From positions 1 to 7,279 of the forward strand of contig WFTU01000321.1 in assembly GCA_015485375.1 (NCBI GenBank): 7,279 bases of DNA, read 5' to 3'. Below, in pieces: positions 1-4,909 of the stretch (the stretch's first letter is position 1; each line of letters starts with the position of its first letter). The DNA is from Paracoccaceae bacterium (GTDB taxonomy: Bacteria > Pseudomonadota > Alphaproteobacteria > Rhodobacterales > Rhodobacteraceae). The translations under genes were made by a program, and so were the position numbers. The notes below the pieces were generated by a model. It was not told the origin of the DNA. It ran no database searches and saw nothing but the letters and a program-made list of their open reading frames with translations.

Positions 1-72
1 CGAAATTGTGCAACCGTCCATACTGTCCCGCTGCCCGGGAGGATCCGGATATCTCATACTACCCGTCGAACT

Positions 73-594
73 CTAGTCTTGCTCGGAATTGCTGTCGGAG
101 CCGTCAGAACCCGATGTATCACCACCTTCGGCACCGTCACTACCGGTGTCGCCACCGTTTATTACAACGGGACTTACAACAATGGGATTGACAGCTGTAT
201 CATCTTTCGATGTGCTTTTCGAACCGCTATCGGACTCCCCGTCATCGGGCTTGGCGATAATCAGCCCCTCTTCAAGCGTGTCGGCGATGCCGTCATTGTT
301 GCCGTCCAGTCCGGCGGTCGCCGTTTCGGACGAAGCCTCCCAGTCATCATGCAGAACCATGCCGGATACGGCGCTGATAATAATCTCGCGCTCGAACCCG
401 TCGGCTATCGCGTCGATTTTCAGCCGGCCCAGCCATGTTCGCTCGATATCGACGATTACATACCCCTGCGAGGCAAGCTGCAATCCGATTTCCTGAACCA
501 CGGGGTTGTCGACATAGTCGGATGCGGGCGCGGCGAGCGCCCCGCTGGTTGAAATCAGCAAGGCGGCGGCGGTGATCAGTCCAGATTTTCTCAT
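73..594 (-). CDS. Secreted PepSY-like protein with an EF-hand-like loop and acidic low-complexity tail
   Basis: A 173-residue protein with no specific function that I recognise. Residues 1-21 form a signal peptide: MRK, a hydrophobic stretch, then a likely signal peptidase I site after ALA (residues 19-21), so it is probably exported. Residues about 33-86 resemble a PepSY-type fold: a helix, then 'GYVIVDIERTWLGRLKIDA', then strands ending in 'SAVSGMVLHDD'. Residues 97-108 fit a canonical EF-hand loop, with D97, N99, D101, G102, D105 and E108 at loop positions 1, 3, 5, 6, 9 and 12. This suggests calcium binding. Residues about 117-173 are rich in Ser, Asp and Gly and probably disordered. The start is supported by GGAG at 602-605 (minus strand), 7 bases from the ATG. 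It lies 130 bases downstream of the SRP RNA gene on the same strand. Small secreted PepSY proteins often sit beside two-component systems, but the window ends too soon to test this. The gene call is firm; the fold is inferred. Confidence 0.85.
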   Translation of the reverse strand: MRKSGLITAAALLISTSGALAAPASDYVDNPVVQEIGLQLASQGYVIVDIERTWLGRLKIDAIADGFEREIIISAVSGMVLHDDWEASSETATAGLDGNNDGIADTLEEGLIIAKPDDGESDSGSKSTSKDDTAVNPIVVSPVVINGGDTGSDGAEGGDTSGSDGSDSNSEQD

Positions 595-726
595 CGGAAT
601 TCTCCAATTCTCTCCGGCTCGGCGGAAACTGTTGCGTTGGAGCCAAGATGACAGCTTTTCCGGCGATTCCCATTGGACAGTCGATATATAGGGATACTTT
701 ATAACTATAGTGTACGTTCAGGAAAA

Positions 727-824
727 GGTGAGAGGCTGGACACGACCCAAGCGGGACTCGTTACGGCTGCTTCCTTCCGGACCTGACCGGGTTGGCGAGG
801 CGCTCGCCCGCGCCAACCTCTCGC
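727..824 (-). ncRNA. ffs: Signal recognition particle 4.5S RNA (small bacterial type)
   Basis: This is the RNA scaffold of the signal recognition particle, which binds Ffh and directs inner-membrane proteins to FtsY and the translocon. On the minus strand, positions 788-765 read GGTCAGGTCCGGAAGG followed by AAGCAGCC. This is the near-invariant domain IV hairpin with its GGAA tetraloop and asymmetric Ffh-binding loop. The ends pair: GAGAGGTTGG (822-813) with CCAGCCTCTC (739-730), ten pairs including one G-U. The inner arm also fits, with the CCCGCTTGGGTCG side typical of alphaproteobacteria. The 5' end is placed from the promoter spacing and the 3' end from CACC followed by TTTT (726-723 on the minus strand), which may act as a weak terminator. 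Length is about 98 nt, normal for this class. The ends are uncertain by a few bases. Confidence 0.95.
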
Positions 825-829
825 GGCGG

Positions 830-858
830 TATATATGGTGGTGCCGGTGCGGGGTCAA
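830..858 (-). promoter_or_regulatory. Sigma70-type promoter of the SRP RNA gene
   Basis: On the minus strand, TTGACC (858-853) is separated by exactly 17 bases from TATATA (835-830). This is close to the housekeeping consensus. It predicts a transcript start near 824-823, where the SRP RNA terminal stem begins. The agreement between predicted start and RNA end is the main support. It lies between ffs and nudC, so it may constrain the divergent nudC promoter. Confidence 0.7.
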
Positions 859-941
859 TGGGCCGGAGGCGCTTCTGTAAAATAGGTGATTGCGGCCCTG
901 CCCCGCGTCGGGCAAAGTCGCGACAATCGACGGAGGAAACC

Positions 942-1913
942 ATGCGCGACAGCGAAGATGTGACATTTGCCGGCGGAACTCTGGACCGTGCCGCACACCT
1001 GCGAACCGACGCAGCGGCGCTGACGGCGATGCAGCGGCAGGCCAGCACCCGCGCGCTGGCGCTCTGGCATGGAAAACCGCTGCTCGATATATCCGAAGGT
1101 ATAGAGATAGTCTGGCTTCCCCTCGGCTCGCCGGTGTTGAAAGAATCAACCACATCGCCAATTTTCCTTGGCCTGCAAAACGGCGCGCCACGCTTTGCCT
1201 TCGATGTCTCGGGCTGGAATGATCCGGCGATGGATGCGGAGGCCATGCGCCAGTTTCGCGACACCTCGCGCAACCATCACCCTGCCCTGCCGGATACGCA
1301 GCAATTCATCGACCTGCGCAGTGTCATGGCGGAGCTGCCCCATGCCGATGCCGGAGACGCCGCCACCGCCAAGGGTATTTTCGAGTGGCACCGCACACAT
1401 TGTTATTGCGCCAGCTGTGGCGCCCCCTCCGAGGTCTCGCAAGCGGGGTGGCAGCGCGAATGTCCCGAATGCGGACACAGGCATTTCCCGCGCACGGATC
1501 CCGTGGTCATCATGCTGGTGACAAACGGCAACGATGTTCTTCTCGGTCGCTCCCCGCATTGGCCAGAAGGTATGTTCTCTCTGCTCGCCGGTTTCATGGA
1601 GCCGGGCGAGGGAATAGAAGAAGCGGTGCGCCGCGAGGTGTTCGAGGAAACCGGCGTGACAACGGGGCGGGTATCCTATCTGTCCAGCCAGCCATGGCCC
1701 TTTCCCTCGTCACTAATGATCGGTTGCCACGCCATCGCCACCTCGCGCGACATTACAATAGACTCGCAGGAGATCGAAGCTGCGATGTGGATCAGTCGCG
1801 AGGATCTGGCCGAATCCATGCTCGGGCACAATCCGGCGATTGCGCCGACACGCAAAGGTTCCATTGCGCGATTCCTTCTGGACCGCTGGCTGAACGATAC
1901 GCTAAAGGACTGA
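942..1913 (+). CDS. nudC: NAD(+)/NADH diphosphatase, NudC-type Nudix hydrolase
   Basis: A 323-residue enzyme. The family hydrolyses NADH/NAD to NMN(H) and AMP, and in E. coli NudC also removes NAD caps from RNA 5' ends. Residues about 1-150 form the divergent N-terminal domain. A zinc ribbon follows, with CxxC pairs C156/C159 and C174/C177. The Nudix box runs from G217 to V239 and matches GX5EX7REUXEEXGU completely (GFMEPGE, seven residues, then REVFEETGV). The NudC signature SQPWPFPSS starts at S249 and separates this subfamily from other Nudix enzymes. The frame is open upstream to 792, but that stretch runs over the SRP RNA promoter and part of the RNA. The ATG at 942 has GGAGG at 932-936, five bases away, so I start there. 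It is longer than E. coli NudC (257 residues), as is usual in alphaproteobacteria. It forms an operon with the SRPBCC gene one base downstream. Confidence 0.93.
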   Translation: MRDSEDVTFAGGTLDRAAHLRTDAAALTAMQRQASTRALALWHGKPLLDISEGIEIVWLPLGSPVLKESTTSPIFLGLQNGAPRFAFDVSGWNDPAMDAEAMRQFRDTSRNHHPALPDTQQFIDLRSVMAELPHADAGDAATAKGIFEWHRTHCYCASCGAPSEVSQAGWQRECPECGHRHFPRTDPVVIMLVTNGNDVLLGRSPHWPEGMFSLLAGFMEPGEGIEEAVRREVFEETGVTTGRVSYLSSQPWPFPSSLMIGCHAIATSRDITIDSQEIEAAMWISREDLAESMLGHNPAIAPTRKGSIARFLLDRWLNDTLKD

Positions 1914-1914
1914 C

Positions 1915-2379
1915 ATGCAGTTCAGGCATTCACAAACAATCAATGCTCCGGTGGAATACGTCTTTGCCCGCGCCACCGACTTCGCCAAATTCGAGGCGCA
2001 GTCCGGCAGGGATTCGATGTTATTCAAACGTATCGGCCGCTCGCCGGTTCGCATCGGCACCCGATGGGACATTTCGGTTCCCTACCGCGGGCGGAAGCGC
2101 AAATTCACGGCGGAGCTTTCGCAATTTATCGCCCCGCGTATCGTTTCCTATACCTCGGGCAACCGGAAATATCAGGCCGCGCTCTCCCTGACCTTCGCCC
2201 CCGAAGGCGAGGATCGCTGCCGTATGGAAATGCTGCTCGTCGCCCGTTCACGCAGTTTTTCCACCGGACTGGTTTTCAACACCATCCGGCTGGCCCGCAA
2301 ACGGGTGAACAAGGGTATTCGCACGCGCATGCAGAATATCGCCGAACGGATCGAACTGGACTACGCGGGCGGGCGCTAG
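1915..2379 (+). CDS. SRPBCC (START/polyketide cyclase-like) family protein
   Basis: A 154-residue protein that looks like a single SRPBCC-fold domain. It opens with 'FRHSQTINAPVEYVFARATDF', the typical first strand plus helix of this family (hydrophobic strand, 'aP.e.vf....D'). It then alternates strands, such as 'GTRWDISVPYRGRKRKFTAEL' and 'PEGEDRCRMEMLLVARS', and ends in a long basic helix (about 118-150). Members bind hydrophobic ligands in a cavity; no ligand or reaction can be assigned here. There is no signal peptide, so it is probably cytosolic. AAAGGA at 1904-1909, inside the end of nudC, is a good ribosome site for the ATG. The one-base gap from the nudC stop indicates co-transcription. 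The stop codon is shared in part with the convergent pheA. The gene is firm; the family call is moderate. Confidence 0.82.
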   Translation: MQFRHSQTINAPVEYVFARATDFAKFEAQSGRDSMLFKRIGRSPVRIGTRWDISVPYRGRKRKFTAELSQFIAPRIVSYTSGNRKYQAALSLTFAPEGEDRCRMEMLLVARSRSFSTGLVFNTIRLARKRVNKGIRTRMQNIAERIELDYAGGR

Positions 2380-3215
2380 ACCGATTTGCGGAATTCGTGC
2401 ATCGGATAGACGCCGAGAATATCCAGCGCACTGGTGAAATAGGCCAGCTCCTCCAGCGCGCGCTGCACGGCGGGGTCTTCGGGATGGCCCTCTATATCCG
2501 CATAGAACTGCGTGGCACGGAACGAACCGCCGAGCATGTAGCTCTCCAGTTTCAGCATATTCACACCATTGGTCGCAAAACCGCCCATCGCCTTGTAGAG
2601 CGCGGCCGGAATATTGCGCACCTGAAACACCAGCGTCGTCATCACGTCACCCGAACCGAGTTCGGGGTATTCCGGCACAGGCGCCATGACCAGAAAACGG
2701 GTGGTGTTGTTGTGGTGGTCTTCCACATGGCGTGCCAGAACGTCGAGTCCGTAAATCTCGCCCGCCAGTTCCGAGGCCAACGCGGCCACGGAGGGATCCC
2801 CCGCTTCGGCCACCATCTGCGCCGAACCGGCCGTATCCACGCCGGTTTTCGGGGCTATCCCGTGTTTTTTCAGAAACGCACGGCATTGCCCCAGCAGAAC
2901 CGTATGGCTCATCGCCTGTTTCACCTGTCCCAGTTTGGTGCCCGGCACCGCCAGCAGGTTGATATGCACACGCACGAAATGCTCGCCAATGATATGCAAT
3001 CCGGTTTCCGGTAACAGGTGGTGGATATCCGCCACCCGTCCGTAGGTGGAGTTTTCCACCGGCAGCATCGCCAGTTCCGCCCGCCCCTCTTTCACCGCAG
3101 CGACCGCGCTTTCGAAGGTCGGGCAGGGCAATGCCACCATGTCGGGATACATCTCGACACAGGCCTGATGGGAGTAGGCTCCGGGCTCCCCCTGAAAAGA
3201 AATCACATTGGTCAT
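2376..3215 (-). CDS. pheA: Prephenate dehydratase (monofunctional, ACT-domain)
   Basis: A 279-residue cytosolic enzyme that converts prephenate to phenylpyruvate, the committed step of phenylalanine synthesis. The catalytic domain spans about 4-180. It starts with the family motif FQGEPGAYS (7-15), contains PVENS (52-56), and has the catalytic TTRFLV motif at 171-176. The ACT regulatory domain covers about 192-270, with 'IPAALYKAMGGF' (202-213) and 'LKLESYMLGG' (221-230), the phenylalanine-binding region, so feedback inhibition by phenylalanine is expected. There is no chorismate mutase domain at the N-terminus, unlike the fused P-protein of E. coli. The length is normal for the monofunctional type. 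AAGGTA at 3227-3222 (minus strand), six bases from the ATG, supports the start. It is divergent from the cytochrome c gene and convergent with the SRPBCC gene, overlapping it by four bases. Confidence 0.95.
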   Translation of the reverse strand: MTNVISFQGEPGAYSHQACVEMYPDMVALPCPTFESAVAAVKEGRAELAMLPVENSTYGRVADIHHLLPETGLHIIGEHFVRVHINLLAVPGTKLGQVKQAMSHTVLLGQCRAFLKKHGIAPKTGVDTAGSAQMVAEAGDPSVAALASELAGEIYGLDVLARHVEDHHNNTTRFLVMAPVPEYPELGSGDVMTTLVFQVRNIPAALYKAMGGFATNGVNMLKLESYMLGGSFRATQFYADIEGHPEDPAVQRALEELAYFTSALDILGVYPMHEFRKSV

Positions 3216-3332
3216 GGCATTTACCTTGCATCGGGCGTTTCGTCGCGCTTTCTATACCTTGCAAAGGCATAGGGGAAGCGGGTAGAACACGCATCAGAAT
3301 ATTTATAGCCCGAAAATAAGGTGAAAGCACCC
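3216..3332. promoter_or_regulatory. Divergent pheA / cytochrome c intergenic region with candidate promoters
   Basis: This 117-base gap must hold the promoters of both flanking genes. For pheA, TATAGA on the minus strand (3256-3251) is a plausible -10, but its -35 is poor. For the cytochrome, TTGCAA (3259-3264) and TAGAAC (3283-3288), 18 bases apart, are a weak pair; AT-rich TATTTATAG further right is an alternative. The 9-mer TACCTTGCA occurs twice (3222-3230 and 3255-3263), 33 bases apart. The first copy contains the pheA ribosome site. No known operator is recognised. Confidence 0.35.
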
Positions 3333-3854
3333 ATGGACACAATGACAGCAACTAAAATCGTTGGCGGCGTATGTGGCAGCCTGTTGGTATTCCTATTGGT
3401 CAAATGGGGCGCCGACGTGATCTACGGCGGTGGCGAAGGCGGCGGTGAAATGGAAGCGGCCTATGTGATCGAGGTCGAGGGTGCGGACCAGACCGAAACC
3501 GCAGCCGTCGAGGCAACCGGCCCGACTTTCGCCGAGCTTCTGGCCTCGGCCGATGTGGTCAAGGGCGAGAAAACCTTCGGCAAGTGTAAAGCCTGCCACA
3601 AGGTGGATGACGGCAAAAACGCCACCGGCCCGTATCTCTATGGTGTTGTCGGGCGTGCACAGGCCAGCGCTGTTGGCTTCAAATACTCCGACGCGCTCGC
3701 ATCGCTGGGTGGCACATGGACCCCCGAAGAACTGGATGCTTTCATCACCAGCCCGAAAACCTACGCTCCGGGCACCAAGATGAGCTTCAAGGGTCTGAGC
3801 AAGCCTACCGATCGCGCCAATCTGATCGCCTATCTGGAGACTCTCGGCGGTTAA
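3333..3854 (+). CDS. cycM: Membrane-anchored monohaem cytochrome c (cytochrome c552/CycM type)
   Basis: A 173-residue class I cytochrome c. Residues about 9-30 form one uncleaved membrane segment that anchors the protein in the inner membrane. A Gly/Glu-rich linker (about 32-65) leads to a periplasmic haem domain (about 66-173). The haem site is CKACH (85-89). The distal ligand is M150 in 'PGTKMSF', and 'RANLIAYLETL' is the usual C-terminal helix. From memory, Paracoccus CycM has the same layout and begins similarly (MFDTMTVTK). There it carries electrons from the bc1 complex to terminal oxidase, so this role is inferred. I start at the ATG at 3333. AAGGTG at 3317-3322 fits as its ribosome site, and the N-terminus then matches the relative. 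A GTG at 3321 would add four residues but overlaps that site. Haem attachment would need the cytochrome c maturation system, not present here. The gene ends at a strong terminator. Confidence 0.92.
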   Translation: MDTMTATKIVGGVCGSLLVFLLVKWGADVIYGGGEGGGEMEAAYVIEVEGADQTETAAVEATGPTFAELLASADVVKGEKTFGKCKACHKVDDGKNATGPYLYGVVGRAQASAVGFKYSDALASLGGTWTPEELDAFITSPKTYAPGTKMSFKGLSKPTDRANLIAYLETLGG

Positions 3855-3870
3855 TTGCTGAAAATTCCCG

Positions 3871-3898
3871 AAAAACCGCGCTTCGGCGCGGTTTTTTT
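3871..3898 (+). terminator. Rho-independent terminator of the cytochrome c gene
   Basis: A perfect hairpin: CCGCGC (3876-3881), loop TTCG, GCGCGG (3886-3891), followed by seven T (3892-3898). The A-run at 3871-3875 extends the pairing. It lies 17 bases after the cytochrome stop codon. The UUCG loop and the long T-run make this a strong terminator, and it isolates the cytochrome gene from the rightward genes that follow. Confidence 0.95.
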
Positions 3899-3930
3899 AT
3901 GTCTTCGCGCCTTTCTCACAAAATCGCGCC

Positions 3931-3960
3931 TTGCCTGTGTGCAAAAACTCTGCCTACCAT
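3931..3960 (+). promoter_or_regulatory. Candidate promoter for the small ORF at 4008
   Basis: TTGCCT (3931-3936) and TACCAT (3955-3960), 18 bases apart, each match the sigma70 consensus at four of six positions. The position, just after the cytochrome terminator and 48 bases before the small ORF's start codon, is what makes this plausible. The start would be near 3967. The match alone is weak. Confidence 0.3.
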
Positions 3961-3968
3961 TGGTCAAG

Positions 3969-3986
3969 GCCGGTTGAACCGCCGGC
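3969..3986. repeat. Nested inverted repeat in the small-ORF leader
   Basis: GCCGG (3969-3973) and CCGGC (3982-3986) are inverted copies, and inside them CGGTTGAACCG (3971-3981) is an 11-base palindrome about a central G. The two pairings are mutually exclusive in RNA. It lies at the predicted transcript start, so it could be an operator or a short leader hairpin. It has no T-run and is not a terminator. The repeat is plain in the sequence; any function is speculative. Confidence 0.4.
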
Positions 3987-4007
3987 ACGACAAAGGAGGA
4001 GCCTGTC

Positions 4008-4139
4008 ATGATCCCGAGTAAAAGCAAAGCCCTGCTGGTGGCCTGCGGTTGCGAGACCTCGCGCTCCATGATGCTGAACTGGGCCGGACTTGGCGTGGCA
4101 CTGCTGTTCCTCGCCTTCGCCGCCACAACCGGCGCCTGA
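4008..4139 (+). CDS. Small hypothetical membrane protein, 43 residues
   Basis: I do not recognise this protein. The ATG at 4008 is preceded by AAAGGAGGA (3992-4000), one of the strongest ribosome sites in the window, seven bases from the start. The product begins MIPSKSKALLVACGCETSRS, with positive charges at K5, K7 and R19. One hydrophobic segment follows (about 23-41, 'LNWAGLGVALLFLAFAATT'), ending two residues later. By the positive-inside rule the N-terminus would be cytoplasmic and the short C-terminus periplasmic. C13 and C15 form a CGC pair. 'LVAC' looks like a lipobox, but the hydrophobic stretch before it is only about five residues, too short for a lipoprotein signal. It has its own candidate promoter after the cytochrome terminator and lies 83 bases before the DjlA-like gene. 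Evidence for translation is the ribosome site and membrane-protein composition; the function is unknown. Confidence 0.6.
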   Translation: MIPSKSKALLVACGCETSRSMMLNWAGLGVALLFLAFAATTGA

Positions 4140-4222
4140 GCGTTACACCCGTCATTCCTGCCTGCGGCGATTCTTTTCTGCCGCCACCTTTTCGAAACAG
4201 AAACTTCTGTTAGACTGTAGCC

Positions 4223-4909
4223 ATGTCGATCTGGACCCGCATAACCGAGGCCCTTGCCGCCCTTAGAAAGGGCGAGGGGCTTTCGGCTGTTTTCGAGAAC
4301 CTGCGCACCCCGCCGGAAAAAAGCGTCGCCTTCACCATTGCGGTAATTGCGCTTGGTGCGAAAATGGCCAAGGCGGATGGCGAGGTCACACGTGACGAGG
4401 TTATTGCCTTCCGGCAGGTATTCCAGATCGCCCCTGAAGATCAGGAACAGGCGGCGAAGGTATTCAACCTCGCACGGCAGGATGTGGCCGGCTATGAAAG
4501 CTACGCCCGCAAGATCGCGAAAATGTTCGGGGACGACCACGAGATTCTACGCGATCTGGTGGAGGGGTTGTTCCATATCTCCATGGCCGACGGTCGCTAC
4601 GATCCGGCCGAGGACGAATTCATCGCCCGCGTTGCCGAAATTTTCGGCCTGCCCGACCGGCTGTTCACCTGCCTGCGCTCGCAATATGTGCCGGGCGCCG
4701 CACCCGATCCCTACTCCGTTCTGGAAATCAGCCACGACGCGCCGATGGACGAAATCAAAAAGGCATGGCGGCGCAAGGTGCGTGAAGTCCACCCCGACAA
4801 TCTGGTTGCGCGCGGCGTGCCGGAAGAGGCCATTGCCCTTGCCAACACCCGCCTGATCACCATCAACAAGGCGTGGGAAGAGATTCAAAACAGTCACATT
4901 GCCGCCTGA
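4223..4909 (+). CDS. DjlA-like co-chaperone: TerB domain plus C-terminal J domain
   Basis: A 228-residue J-domain protein. Residues about 30-155 form a TerB-like all-helical domain with acidic repeats 'AKADGEVTRDE' and 'SMADGRYDPAEDEF', the two metal-binding-type turns of that family. Residues about 165-228 are a J domain: 'DPYSVLEISHDAPMDEIKKA' then HPD at 190-192 in the loop between helices II and III. The HPD stimulates DnaK ATPase, so it probably delivers clients to DnaK. The order matches DjlA, but the N-terminal membrane segment of E. coli DjlA is missing, so this one is probably soluble. There is no good ribosome site before the ATG; TAGACT (4211-4216) could be a -10 placing the transcript start on the ATG. 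The stop overlaps the next gene's start by one base (TGATG), so the two are probably translationally coupled. Confidence 0.88.
   Translation: MSIWTRITEALAALRKGEGLSAVFENLRTPPEKSVAFTIAVIALGAKMAKADGEVTRDEVIAFRQVFQIAPEDQEQAAKVFNLARQDVAGYESYARKIAKMFGDDHEILRDLVEGLFHISMADGRYDPAEDEFIARVAEIFGLPDRLFTCLRSQYVPGAAPDPYSVLEISHDAPMDEIKKAWRRKVREVHPDNLVARGVPEEAIALANTRLITINKAWEEIQNSHIAA

Noticed and set aside
26..40. Small hairpin TCCCG/CGGGA after the secreted-protein gene
   Set aside because: Only five pairs and no T-run on either side, so it is not a convincing terminator.
1..57. A minus-strand frame starting with an ATG at 57-55 and open to the window edge, possibly the next gene after the secreted protein
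   Set aside because: Only 19 codons are visible, there is no clear ribosome site, and the peptide matches nothing I know. It cannot be told from chance.
685..726. AT-rich stretch with TATAAA (703-698, minus) as a promoter for the secreted-protein gene
   Set aside because: The -10 is good, but the best -35 at the right spacing is TTTTCC, directly after the SRP RNA. It is possible but too weak to annotate.
2064..3014. A 316-codon open frame on the plus strand
   Set aside because: It spans the end of the SRPBCC gene and most of pheA on the opposite strand. The product is rich in His and Arg with no domain, as expected for a shadow of GC-rich coding DNA.
3851..4540. A 229-codon minus-strand frame across the terminator, small ORF and start of the DjlA-like gene
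   Set aside because: It reads through the cytochrome terminator and has no ribosome site or recognisable domain. The plus-strand DjlA-like gene explains the right half.
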